34,002 nucleotides of DNA. Origin: an uncultured Bacteroidota bacterium. Lineage in GTDB: Bacteria; Bacteroidota; Bacteroidia; UKL13-3. A program made the translations under genes and the position numbers. This document shows positions 18,581-27,182 of this stretch, one piece after another. Numbering within the stretch: the stretch's first letter is position 1; each line of letters starts with the position of its first letter. A model generated the notes under the pieces. It was not told the DNA's origin and did no database searches. It saw only the letters and a list, made by a program, of their open reading frames with translations. The stretch spans positions 1 through 34,002 of the forward strand of contig CAILJQ010000097.1 in NCBI GenBank assembly GCA_903834625.1, in the 5' to 3' direction.

Positions 18581-19393
18581 ATGAATGAGCAATTAATTAT
18601 TGAAAAAGCATGGGAGGATCGTTCCCTATTAAATAACCCTGAAACCCAAGAGGTAATAAACGCAGTAATAGAGAAATTAGATAAAGGTGTTCTACGCGTT
18701 GCCCAACCTAGTGAAAACGGCTGGATAGTGAATGATTGGGTAAAGAAAGCAGTAATCCTGTATTTCCCCATCCGTAAAATGGAAACAATTGAATTGGGGC
18801 CATTGGAGTTTCATGATAAAATGGCTTTAAAAACCGGATATGCAGCTTTAGGAGTTCGTGTAGTGCCGCATGCTGTTGCCCGTTATGGCGCCTATTTAAG
18901 CAAGGGAACTATTCTTATGCCAAGTTATGTTAATATTGGTGCTTATGTTGATGAAGGAACCATGGTTGATACTTGGGCAACTGTAGGCTCATGTGCGCAA
19001 ATTGGAAAGAATGTTCACCTTAGTGGTGGCGTGGGAATAGGAGGGGTTTTAGAGCCAGTTCAAGCAGCTCCAGTAATTATTGAAGACAATTGTTTTATTG
19101 GTTCTAGATGTATTGTGGTAGAAGGTGTGCATGTAGAAAAAGAAGCTGTTTTAGGCGCTGGTGTAACCTTAACAATGAGTACCAAAATAATTGATGTTAC
19201 CGGTCCTGAACCTATTGAATATAAAGGAAGAGTGCCAGAAAGATCGGTGGTTATTCCTGGGTCATATACCAAAGAATTTCCTTCTGGCTCATACCAAGTT
19301 CCTTGTGCCTTAATTATTGGTAAAAGAAAACCTAGTACCGATTTAAAAACTTCCTTGAATAACGCTTTAAGAGAATACAGCGTGGCAGTTTAA
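18581..19393 (+). CDS. dapD: 2,3,4,5-tetrahydropyridine-2,6-dicarboxylate N-succinyltransferase
   Basis: Hexapeptide-repeat enzyme; VVPHAVARYGAYLSKGTILMPSYVNIGAYVDEGTMVDTWATVGSCAQIGKNVHLSGGVGIGGVLEPVQAAPVIIEDNCFIGSR. Confidence 0.97.
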   Translation: MNEQLIIEKAWEDRSLLNNPETQEVINAVIEKLDKGVLRVAQPSENGWIVNDWVKKAVILYFPIRKMETIELGPLEFHDKMALKTGYAALGVRVVPHAVARYGAYLSKGTILMPSYVNIGAYVDEGTMVDTWATVGSCAQIGKNVHLSGGVGIGGVLEPVQAAPVIIEDNCFIGSRCIVVEGVHVEKEAVLGAGVTLTMSTKIIDVTGPEPIEYKGRVPERSVVIPGSYTKEFPSGSYQVPCALIIGKRKPSTDLKTSLNNALREYSVAV

Positions 19394-20298
19394 TGACTGC
19401 CACCCCGTGCCATCTTAAATATATGTAACAAAGCTGGGAACACTGCATCCATTGATTCTTCAGCGCCTCTAGTACTTCCAGGTAATGCCAACACAAGGGT
19501 ATTGCCAATGAATCCGCACATACTTCTAGATAACATGGCATAAGGCATGCGTTGTTGCCCATAGTTGCGAATTACCTCTGCAATGCCTGGAACTTCTCTT
19601 TCTATTAAAGGTTTGAGTGCTTCTGGAGTAACATCTGTTGGAGAAAGGCCTGTGCCACCGGTGATAATGAGCAAGTCGGTGCCCTCATTGCACAAAGCTT
19701 TTACGGTATTTCTAATTCCTTCAATTTGATCGGCTATGATAAAGTAGCCAGGGTTTTCAAATTGCATATTTTCCAATTTAGTCATAATTGCCAGTCCAGC
19801 TTTATCAGTTTTTTTACCAGCAGAAATACTGTCGGAACACACAACCACAGAGGCTTTTAGACTTGAACCAATATCATTCTTATAGTCTGATTTGCCCCCT
19901 TTTTTCTCTAATAGTTTTATGCTTTTGATTTCTATTTCTTTGTCGATGGGCTTAAGCATATCATAAATTGTAAGAGCTACTACAGATGCCCCATGCATAG
20001 CTTCTACTTCAACTCCCGTTTTGTATATACTTGCAACTTCAACCCAAATTTGAATAAAGTTTTCGCCCAATTCATAACTAATATGGGTGTATTCTATGGG
20101 CATTGGATGACAGTCTGGGATCATGTCTGCCGTTCGTTTTACCGCAAAAAGTCCAGCAGTTTTGGACATTTCTAACACATCACCTTTAGGTACACGCTTT
20201 TCTTTAACTGCTAAAATGGTAGCAGCAGAGCCGGTTTGAACCAAAGCCCCAGCTTTTGCAATACGGTAGGTGTTTGATTTATGGGTAATATCTATCAT
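19390..20298 (-). CDS. moaCB: Bifunctional molybdenum cofactor biosynthesis protein MoaC/MoaB(MogA)
   Basis: N-terminal MoaC (PDCHPMPIEYTHISYEL..., GVEVEAMHGASVVALTIYDMLK) and C-terminal MoaB/MogA (VVCSDSISAGKKTDKAG, LLIITGGTGLSPTDVTPEAL, ALPGSTRGAEESM). Confidence 0.95.
   Translation of the reverse strand: MIDITHKSNTYRIAKAGALVQTGSAATILAVKEKRVPKGDVLEMSKTAGLFAVKRTADMIPDCHPMPIEYTHISYELGENFIQIWVEVASIYKTGVEVEAMHGASVVALTIYDMLKPIDKEIEIKSIKLLEKKGGKSDYKNDIGSSLKASVVVCSDSISAGKKTDKAGLAIMTKLENMQFENPGYFIIADQIEGIRNTVKALCNEGTDLLIITGGTGLSPTDVTPEALKPLIEREVPGIAEVIRNYGQQRMPYAMLSRSMCGFIGNTLVLALPGSTRGAEESMDAVFPALLHIFKMARGGSH
20233..20242 (-). repeat. GGTTCRRACC motif, site 7 (ccGGTTTGAACC)
   Basis: Inside moaCB. 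Confidence 0.6.
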
Positions 20299-20301
20299 GT
20301 A

Positions 20302-20754
20302 CTATATGTTAACTTTCCATTGAGAACTATCGTCAGTAATCTCTTTTCCCCAAATGGGTACTTCTTTTTTGATGCGCTCTACCACATAGGCGCAGGCTTC
20401 TGTAGCAGGAGCGCGGTGAGCAGAAGAGGTAAATACAAACAAACAAATTTCACCCGTTTTTACTTCTCCTAAACTGTGGTAAATATGCATACAGCTAAGC
20501 TTGAATTTGGCAAAACAATCTTCCCTAATTTCATGAAGTTTGGTATTGGCCAATTCTTCATAGGAGCTGTATTCTATAGATACTACAGGCTTTCCTTCAA
20601 TAAAATCATTTCTCACCTGTCCAAGAAAAATTTGATGAGCGCCTATATCTTTTTTTTCTGCATGTTTGGCAATGGAGTTTGCAATGAATACCGGACTAAT
20701 TGGGCCATCAACCCATACTTTTTTTGGTTTTTTTTCTGCCTTCTCTTCGCTCAT
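20302..20754 (-). CDS. moaE: Molybdopterin synthase catalytic subunit
   Basis: IFLGQVRNDFIEGKPVVSIEYSSYEELANTKLHEIREDCFAKF...MHIYHSLGEVKTGEICLFVFTSSAHRAPATEACAYVVERIKKEVPIWGKE. Confidence 0.95.
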   Translation of the reverse strand: MSEEKAEKKPKKVWVDGPISPVFIANSIAKHAEKKDIGAHQIFLGQVRNDFIEGKPVVSIEYSSYEELANTKLHEIREDCFAKFKLSCMHIYHSLGEVKTGEICLFVFTSSAHRAPATEACAYVVERIKKEVPIWGKEITDDSSQWKVNI

Positions 20755-20993
20755 AATGCAATTATTTCAATGATATGTACCGGACAATTTGTTTGGGCTC
20801 TTTTGTTTTCATCCAATTCCCAATCGGGGATATTTACGGTAAATATACCTTTCTTTTCTTTGGCACCAACCAATACAGATTTACCATCTAACCTAGAAAC
20901 ACCCCATCTTTGTGGAGCGGCCTCTACACATGCATTACAGCCAATACACTTTACTCTATGTTGTATAATTTTATGCATCTTGTGCCGCCACAA
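20751..20993 (-). CDS. Single-cluster [4Fe-4S] ferredoxin (start possibly 20978)
   Basis: CIGCNACVEAAPQRW ... TNCPVHII: CxxCxxC plus distal CP. Confidence 0.88.
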   Translation of the reverse strand: MWRHKMHKIIQHRVKCIGCNACVEAAPQRWGVSRLDGKSVLVGAKEKKGIFTVNIPDWELDENKRAQTNCPVHIIEIIAL

Positions 20994-22215
20994 TTTTGTA
21001 TAACTTATCTGAGGTTCTCAATTTGCTTGGCATTGGTATAGAAAAAATAGCTCCCTTACCCACTTCATCAACCTTGATATCGTTCACACGTATTTCTTCA
21101 ATGTAGGTTTCTGTATAACCGGAATTTGGACCAAGAATAATTACTTTATCGCCAACCTTTAATTGATGACTTTCTGCCAAAAACTCCCCAATACCTGCTT
21201 TTGGGTAGTATTTAACGCCTTTACCAATATATATTTTGCGTTCAGTGGCCTTCGAACCATATTCATCATTCCACTCACCAAGTTTTCTTCCTAGGTAATA
21301 TCCATCCCAAAATCCGCGATTAAATACGGTGGCTAATTTTGTTTTCCATGCTTGCACTTTTTCTTCAGAAAAGGAACCATCATACCAAGCATCAATGGCC
21401 TCTCTATAGCATTTGGTAACGGTATACACATAATCAGCACTTCTTCCTCTGCCTTCAATTTTCATTACTTTAACACCAGCATCCATAATTTTATCAATAA
21501 AATCAATGGTACAAAGGTCTTTTGCCGACATGATATATTCGTTGTATATCTCTAATTCATATCCTTCATCTTTATCTGTAACCACATAACTTCTTCTACA
21601 ATTTTGAATACAAGCACCTCTGTTGGCAGAAGCATTATGGGTATGCAAACTCAAATAACATTTACCAGAAACAGCCATACACAAAGCACCATGAACAAAC
21701 ATTTCTATTTCTATGGGTTTACCAGAAGGGCCACAAATATTTTTGCGTTTAATTTTTGAACAAATATCTGCCACCTGCTTTAAGGTTAATTCTCTTGCCA
21801 AAACCACTACATCTGCAAAAGTGCTGTAGAACTCTATGGTTTCAACGTTTGATACATTAGCTTGGGTAGATATGTGCACTTCAACTCCTTCTCTATATGC
21901 GGTGTTAATAGCAGCATGATCTGCCGCAATAATGGCCGTAATACCTGCTTTTTTTGCTGCAATAATGATATCTTTCATGAGGCGGATATCATGATCGTAC
22001 AACACGGTATTTAGCGTTAAATAAGTTTTAACATCATGCTCTTTTCCAATGGAGGCAATTTTCTCTAAGTCGTTAACGGTAAAATTATTGGTAGAGCGGG
22101 CACGCATATTCAATTGCTCAACACCAAAGTAAACCGAGTTGCAGCCGGCCTGTATAGCGGCCATCATAGATTCATAGGAGCCAGCTGGCGCCATTAACTC
22201 AATGCGAGTTTCCAT
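20971..22215 (-). CDS. U32 family protein (TrhP/RlhA/YegQ-like)
   Basis: ELMAPAGSYESMMAAIQAGCNSVYFG; EMFVHGALCMAVSGKCYLSLHTHNASANRGACIQNCRRSY (conserved four-Cys signature); VMKIEGRGRSADYVYTVTKCYREAID. Confidence 0.93.
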   Translation of the reverse strand: METRIELMAPAGSYESMMAAIQAGCNSVYFGVEQLNMRARSTNNFTVNDLEKIASIGKEHDVKTYLTLNTVLYDHDIRLMKDIIIAAKKAGITAIIAADHAAINTAYREGVEVHISTQANVSNVETIEFYSTFADVVVLARELTLKQVADICSKIKRKNICGPSGKPIEIEMFVHGALCMAVSGKCYLSLHTHNASANRGACIQNCRRSYVVTDKDEGYELEIYNEYIMSAKDLCTIDFIDKIMDAGVKVMKIEGRGRSADYVYTVTKCYREAIDAWYDGSFSEEKVQAWKTKLATVFNRGFWDGYYLGRKLGEWNDEYGSKATERKIYIGKGVKYYPKAGIGEFLAESHQLKVGDKVIILGPNSGYTETYIEEIRVNDIKVDEVGKGAIFSIPMPSKLRTSDKLYKIVAAQDA

Positions 22216-23227
22216 ATAATTTTTCTTGATCTTTTAATGATTGATGGTGAATCAATTCAAATAGTTCTTCTATGAGTGATGGATTCAATCCTAGTTGTAT
22301 AGCTTCCTGTTTCCTTTGGTTTAAGCTGTTTTCCCAAACCGAAGATTGAAATATATCTTGTTGAAGTTCCTTTTTAAGCAGGCCTATTTCATGCACCAAA
22401 TTTTTTCTATAGGCCAACAAATGCAAAATTTGCTGGTCGTTTTTTTGCAAATCGGCCCGTAACTTTACCAATTTCTCTTGGGCCGAATCTTCAGAAATAA
22501 TGGCTTGTTCTACGTGGGCATGGTAAAACTGATTGGTCAAACTATTATAACTCAACAGGGTGCCTTCTAAACTTTCACCCATACCACAAATGAGTTTAAT
22601 AACTTCCATTACCTGCAAGCAAGCCGCCGCTCCGGCAAGGGCACCAATAACGCCGGCCTCAGCACAATCTTCTATCAAGCCAGCTTTTGGTTCAAGCGGA
22701 AATAAATCTCGGTAATGTACTTTTGGTTTAACATCCTTTCCATCATTAAACACCGAAACTTGAAATTCATACCTAGATACAGAACCATATACCCAAGGTT
22801 TATTTAGTTCTTTACATACGTCGTCTACCAAATATCTTGTTTCAAAATTATCAGAAGCATCCAACACCAAATCTGCCTCGCCAATGAGTTGTTTGGCATT
22901 TTGTTTTTCCAATTTTTGGTTCAGACCGATAACAACTATTTCTGGGTAGGATTGGGAAATTTTCTTCGCAGCAACTTCAGCTTTAAATTGGGTTAAATCA
23001 TTTTCATCAAATAAAATCTGACGATGTAAATTACTCAATTCAACCGTATCAAAATCAACAATGGTTATATGGCGCACTCCTGCAGCAGCCAGATATAATA
23101 GGGCAGGGCAGCCTAAGCCACCTACGCCAACCAACAATACATTTGCCTCTGCTAATTTGCGCTGATTGTTTTGCCCAAAGCCTTTGAGCAAAATCTGACG
23201 ATGATATTTTTTCCAGTTTATCTCCAT
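22199..23227 (-). CDS. MoeB/ThiF-family adenylyltransferase with C-terminal AroQ-type chorismate mutase-like domain
   Basis: YHRQILLKGFGQNNQRKLAEANVLLVGVGGLGCPALLYLAAAGVRHITIVDFDTVELSNLHRQILF (E1 fold); C-terminal LRADLQKNDQQILHLLAYRKNLVHEIGLLKKELQQDIFQSSVWENSLNQRKQEAIQLGLNPSLIEELFELIHHQSLKDQ (AroQ pattern). Confidence 0.88.
   Translation of the reverse strand: MEINWKKYHRQILLKGFGQNNQRKLAEANVLLVGVGGLGCPALLYLAAAGVRHITIVDFDTVELSNLHRQILFDENDLTQFKAEVAAKKISQSYPEIVVIGLNQKLEKQNAKQLIGEADLVLDASDNFETRYLVDDVCKELNKPWVYGSVSRYEFQVSVFNDGKDVKPKVHYRDLFPLEPKAGLIEDCAEAGVIGALAGAAACLQVMEVIKLICGMGESLEGTLLSYNSLTNQFYHAHVEQAIISEDSAQEKLVKLRADLQKNDQQILHLLAYRKNLVHEIGLLKKELQQDIFQSSVWENSLNQRKQEAIQLGLNPSLIEELFELIHHQSLKDQEKLYGNSH
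22918..22927 (+). repeat. GGTTCRRACC motif, site 8 (GGTTCAGACCg)
   Basis: Inside moeB-like gene. Confidence 0.6.
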
Positions 23228-23228
23228 A

Positions 23229-23462
23229 TTAGCCGCCCGAAAATGGAGGCATTATTCCAATTTCAGCCATGGGTTTTAGTAAAATATCCTCTGCACAAAT
23301 TTGATGGTTCATAGAAAAAACCAAGGGTATTTCTGATAGTGCGGGATATTCTTGTTGCAATATTATTTTGAGTTCTTTGAGCGTGTTTGCTCTACTTTCT
23401 TCCCAAGTAGTTTTTTGGGTAATTTCTGCAACTTGTCCAAATGCTCTTATCGTAACTATCAT
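23229..23462 (-). CDS. moaD: MoaD/ThiS family sulfur carrier (molybdopterin synthase small subunit)
   Basis: 77 aa, ends IGIMPPFSGG with the activatable GG terminus; adjacent to moeB-like gene. Confidence 0.92.
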   Translation of the reverse strand: MIVTIRAFGQVAEITQKTTWEESRANTLKELKIILQQEYPALSEIPLVFSMNHQICAEDILLKPMAEIGIMPPFSGG

Positions 23463-23514
23463 GTGTTAGGTTCTCTATCTTTTGACAAATTTCCTCATTT
23501 TTTTTCAAAAGACA

Positions 23515-24267
23515 TCAGATAACCCATATGAGTTTAATCACTGCTAGGAGCAAAACAATACCTAAAACCTTTCCCAATACTTTATTGCTAAAGCGTTTGC
23601 TACCATAAAAAGCGCCCAATAAACCACCCAAAAAAGCTAGAAAGATATAAATAAGCATTTCTACGTGAAATACTTCAAAATAAGAAGATGAACCTGCTAA
23701 GCCAGAAATGGAATTAAAGGTGATAAACAAAGCGCTAATACTTGCAGTGGTTTTAAGGTTACTCCATCCCAATAAAAGCAAAATGGGAGATAAGATAATT
23801 CCTCCACCTATTCCAATTAATCCAGAAAAGAAGCCTATAGAGATGCCTAATAACAGCACAAGGAATGGGTAGTGTTCTTTTATTTCTGTTTCTTTTAATG
23901 GAAAAAATCCCAATAACCTTACTACAGGAATCAATAAAAATATACCCAATATGATTTTGTAAACATGGGTTTCAACATGTATTTGCCCACCTAGAAAAGC
24001 TGCAGGTACAGAGCCCAGCACCAAAACAATAAATAATTTTATGGGCATGGGTGCAGTCTTTCTATACTGCATATAGGCCACAAAAGAAACCAGCACATTT
24101 AGGATCAATGCCATTGGTTTCATTTCCTCGGGGGCAAATCCAAATAAGGCCATTAAGGCCAAGTAACCACTGGCACCTCCATGACCAACAGAAGCGTATA
24201 AGAAGGCTACCAAAGGAAGTAGCAACAAAAAGATAATGTCTTGTATGCCTACCTGACTTAATTCCAT
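23515..24267 (-). CDS. TauE/SafE family anion (sulfite) exporter
   Basis: Polytopic; ASVGHGGASGYLALMALFG and GFFSGLIGIGGGIILSPILLLLGW motifs. Confidence 0.9.
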   Translation of the reverse strand: MELSQVGIQDIIFLLLLPLVAFLYASVGHGGASGYLALMALFGFAPEEMKPMALILNVLVSFVAYMQYRKTAPMPIKLFIVLVLGSVPAAFLGGQIHVETHVYKIILGIFLLIPVVRLLGFFPLKETEIKEHYPFLVLLLGISIGFFSGLIGIGGGIILSPILLLLGWSNLKTTASISALFITFNSISGLAGSSSYFEVFHVEMLIYIFLAFLGGLLGAFYGSKRFSNKVLGKVLGIVLLLAVIKLIWVI

Positions 24268-25454
24268 AGGTTAGAAATCCAAAATACTTCTACCATATCT
24301 CCCTTGTTAACAAGTGCTGTATCCTCTGGTATTTTTACAATTACTTCAGAGATTACAAACGGATTTAACTTATAACTTTCTTGGTTGGTTAATAAAGAAA
24401 CCTCTCCATTCTTTACAATACCTTTCATAAAATGGGTAAGTCCAACTTTCTTATGGTAGGGAGCATTTATGGGCATTTTTTTACCTTGAGTTATTTTAAA
24501 GGGTTTGCCAGAAAGTTTATGCAAAGAGGGAATGACATAAGTTTGAAAACAATGCAAAACAGAGGCTGGATTACCGGGTAAACCAAAAATGGGAACATTT
24601 TTTTTACGCGCAAATAATAGGGGTTTGCCTGGTTTTTGTTTAATCTTGTGAAAGATAATTTCTGCCTTATTCGCCAAAACGGCCTGAGAAACAAAATCAA
24701 AATCGCCCACAGATACTCCGCCCGTTAAAAGCAGTAAATCACATGTTTCAACGGCTTTCTGAATAGCATTTTCAATCAAAGAAGGAACATCATCTACCGT
24801 TTCAATAGTCAATACATCAAATCCTCCCTCTTGTAAAGCCATTTTTAACATCAAAGAATTGCTTTCATAAATTTGGCCATAGAGCAATTCATCTCCGGGC
24901 CGAACCAATTCCTTGCCTGTGACAATAATGCCAATTTTGGGTTTGGGTACTACAGTTATTTGGGTAATTCCTAAACCTGCTAAAAAACCCACTATACCAG
25001 AGTTAATAATACACCCAGAAGCAACAGCTAAGGCTCCCTTGTTTATTTGTGAACCCTCTTTTCTAACATGACTACCTTTTGTTTGAGCTGGGTTTATAAG
25101 CGTTAAAAATCCATCCTTTATTTGCACATGTTCCTGCATCACTACGGTGTCTGCACCAAGTGGGAGAGGCGCTCCGGTGAATATTCTTAAAGCAGTACCC
25201 TTGGGTAATTGTTTGTTTTCTGTGTCTCCGGTCTGAACCAAGCCTTGAACAGGAATAGGTCTATTTGATTCAATACTTTCCCATTCAAGTGCATATCCAT
25301 CCATGGCAGATTGTGGAAAGGGTGGAGAGTCTATGGGTGAAAAGATATCTTCTGCAAGTACATTGCCCAAACATTGAGAAAGGGGCAATACTTGCTTTGT
25401 TAAGCTTGAAGTATGCGTGTTTATGAATGATAAGGCTTCATCTACGCTAATCAT
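24258..25454 (-). CDS. moeA: Molybdopterin molybdotransferase MoeA
   Basis: SPIDSPPFPQSAMDGYAL, RIFTGAPLPLGADTVVMQE, LLLTGGVSVGDFDFV, KPGKPLLFARKKNVPIFGLPGNPASVLHCF. Confidence 0.96.
   Translation of the reverse strand: MISVDEALSFINTHTSSLTKQVLPLSQCLGNVLAEDIFSPIDSPPFPQSAMDGYALEWESIESNRPIPVQGLVQTGDTENKQLPKGTALRIFTGAPLPLGADTVVMQEHVQIKDGFLTLINPAQTKGSHVRKEGSQINKGALAVASGCIINSGIVGFLAGLGITQITVVPKPKIGIIVTGKELVRPGDELLYGQIYESNSLMLKMALQEGGFDVLTIETVDDVPSLIENAIQKAVETCDLLLLTGGVSVGDFDFVSQAVLANKAEIIFHKIKQKPGKPLLFARKKNVPIFGLPGNPASVLHCFQTYVIPSLHKLSGKPFKITQGKKMPINAPYHKKVGLTHFMKGIVKNGEVSLLTNQESYKLNPFVISEVIVKIPEDTALVNKGDMVEVFWISNLWN
25230..25239 (-). repeat. GGTTCRRACC motif, site 9 (cGGTCTGAACC)
   Basis: Inside moeA. 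Confidence 0.6.
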
Positions 25455-25459
25455 TTTAC

Positions 25460-26470
25460 CTAGCCTCCAATGTTTATCATGCTCCTATTTTGAATAGCAT
25501 CTGGATTATTCAGGCGATAATTTTCTTCCAATTGTCCACCCTGGCGTTCATGTTTGTCCATGATAGATTTGAAAATAATCGGACGAATGTCGCCGCCTTT
25601 TCTCATTGTACCAATTAAATCTGTTTCCTCTGGCGAGAATAAACAATTTTTTATTTTACCATCAGCAGTTACCCTAATGCGGTTGCAATCATGGCAGAAG
25701 GGTTGAGTCATGGTACTTATAATTGCAAAGGTTCCTTCATGCCCATATACTTTGTATTTGCGGGCAGTATCATGCTTTCTATCTGTGAGTTTTAAAAAGC
25801 TATACTGTTTGTCAACTTCAGAAAGAATAAATGACAAAGGAACTACTTTGTTATCTTCCCATTTATTACCAGAAAAGGGCATAAACTCAATAAATCTTAC
25901 ATGAATGGGTTGGTCTTTGGTAAGGGCTACAAACTGGTTTATTTCATCATCATTATAGCCTTTCATCAATACCACATTGAGTTTAACATGCATTTTTAAG
26001 GCCAACAAGCGCTGAATATTCTCCCAAACTTTTGCAAAAGCATCTCGTTGGGTAATCGACTTAAACTTCTCTGGATTTAAAGAATCTATGCTAATATTAA
26101 TAGATTTAATGCCTGCTTCCACAATGGCATCAAGGTTTTCACCAATAAATACCCCGTTTGTTGTAAGTGTTAATTCTACAGGGTATTTGGCCAGGCCAAG
26201 GATAATTTTTTTGATGTCTTTACGAACCAAAGGCTCCCCACCAGTTAAGCGTATTTTTCTAACGCCATGTTCAATAAAAATAGAAGCAAGTTTTAAAATT
26301 TCCTCTAACGACATCAAATGGTCGTTTGGCATAAACTTCATTTGCTCATTAGGCATGCAATATAAACACCTAAAATTACATTGGTCGGTAACCGACAACC
26401 TGAGGTAATCATGTATGCGCTTATGAGTATCTATTAATCCTAAATCACTGTAATCCTCCTCCATAAACAA
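25460..26470 (-). CDS. moaA: GTP 3',8-cyclase MoaA (radical SAM)
   Basis: LRLSVTDQCNFRCLYCMP, IRLTGGEPLVRKDI, MTQPFCHDCNRIRVTADGKIKNCLFS; C-terminal GG. Confidence 0.97.
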   Translation of the reverse strand: MFMEEDYSDLGLIDTHKRIHDYLRLSVTDQCNFRCLYCMPNEQMKFMPNDHLMSLEEILKLASIFIEHGVRKIRLTGGEPLVRKDIKKIILGLAKYPVELTLTTNGVFIGENLDAIVEAGIKSINISIDSLNPEKFKSITQRDAFAKVWENIQRLLALKMHVKLNVVLMKGYNDDEINQFVALTKDQPIHVRFIEFMPFSGNKWEDNKVVPLSFILSEVDKQYSFLKLTDRKHDTARKYKVYGHEGTFAIISTMTQPFCHDCNRIRVTADGKIKNCLFSPEETDLIGTMRKGGDIRPIIFKSIMDKHERQGGQLEENYRLNNPDAIQNRSMINIGG

Positions 26471-26473
26471 TAA

Positions 26474-27160
26474 CTATGGTCTCTTTTTAAAGTTCTTGAA
26501 GTTTCTGTTTTTGTTGAATTTGTTTCTATTTTGGTTGTTACGATGTCCGTTGCCGCCACCATTAGAGTATTTATCCTCACCAATGGCATTTACCTTGCGC
26601 TGTTGCATGTTTTTGAACTGCAAGTCTTCACTTTCACTAATGGCAATTTTTCCACCACTCATGTTTTCCAAATGGGCCATTACCTCTTCATCGTTTAACA
26701 TCTCTAGGTTCCATGCTTTAGAGCTCATTTTCATGAATGAACCTATAGCATTGATATAAGAGGTTCTGAACTGACCTTCCTCCAATTCCGAAACGCGTTC
26801 AATCATTTTAGGAACAATTTTTCCATAAAATCTGAACTTAATGCGTGATTGAGAATATCCCATTGGATCGGGCTTAGCCTTAATGGTTTCTGGTGTTGGA
26901 ATAGGGTAGGGTGAATCAACATCCAATTTAAAATCACTCATTACAAAAAGGTGATCCCATAATTTATGTTTATAATCTGCAACGTCTCTTAAGTGCGGGT
27001 TTAATTGACCCATCAACTTAATGATTTCGTTCGCAATCAATTGACGCTTTTCTTTATTGGGCTCATCAACCGCCACTTTAATCATTTTTTGAATGATCCT
27101 TCCATACTCAGAAATAAGCAATTTGCCTCTTTCGGTATTATATTCTAAGGTACCTGTCAT
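26474..27160 (-). CDS. DUF4290 domain protein (start likely MTGTLEYNTERGKL at 27160)
   Basis: LEYNTERGKLLISEYGRIIQKMI...LMGQLNPHLRDVADYKHKLWDHLFVMSDF; Bacteroidetes-restricted family. ORF-track start would overlap recN. Confidence 0.85.
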   Translation of the reverse strand: MTGTLEYNTERGKLLISEYGRIIQKMIKVAVDEPNKEKRQLIANEIIKLMGQLNPHLRDVADYKHKLWDHLFVMSDFKLDVDSPYPIPTPETIKAKPDPMGYSQSRIKFRFYGKIVPKMIERVSELEEGQFRTSYINAIGSFMKMSSKAWNLEMLNDEEVMAHLENMSGGKIAISESEDLQFKNMQQRKVNAIGEDKYSNGGGNGHRNNQNRNKFNKNRNFKNFKKRP

Positions 27161-27182
27161 GTGTATTGATTTGCAAGATAGA

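Noticed and set aside
20476-21003. 175-aa + strand ORF opposite moaE, ferredoxin and the U32 3' end
   Set aside because: Antisense to three well-supported genes; Phe/Cys-rich composition typical of a shadow frame; no recognisable domain.
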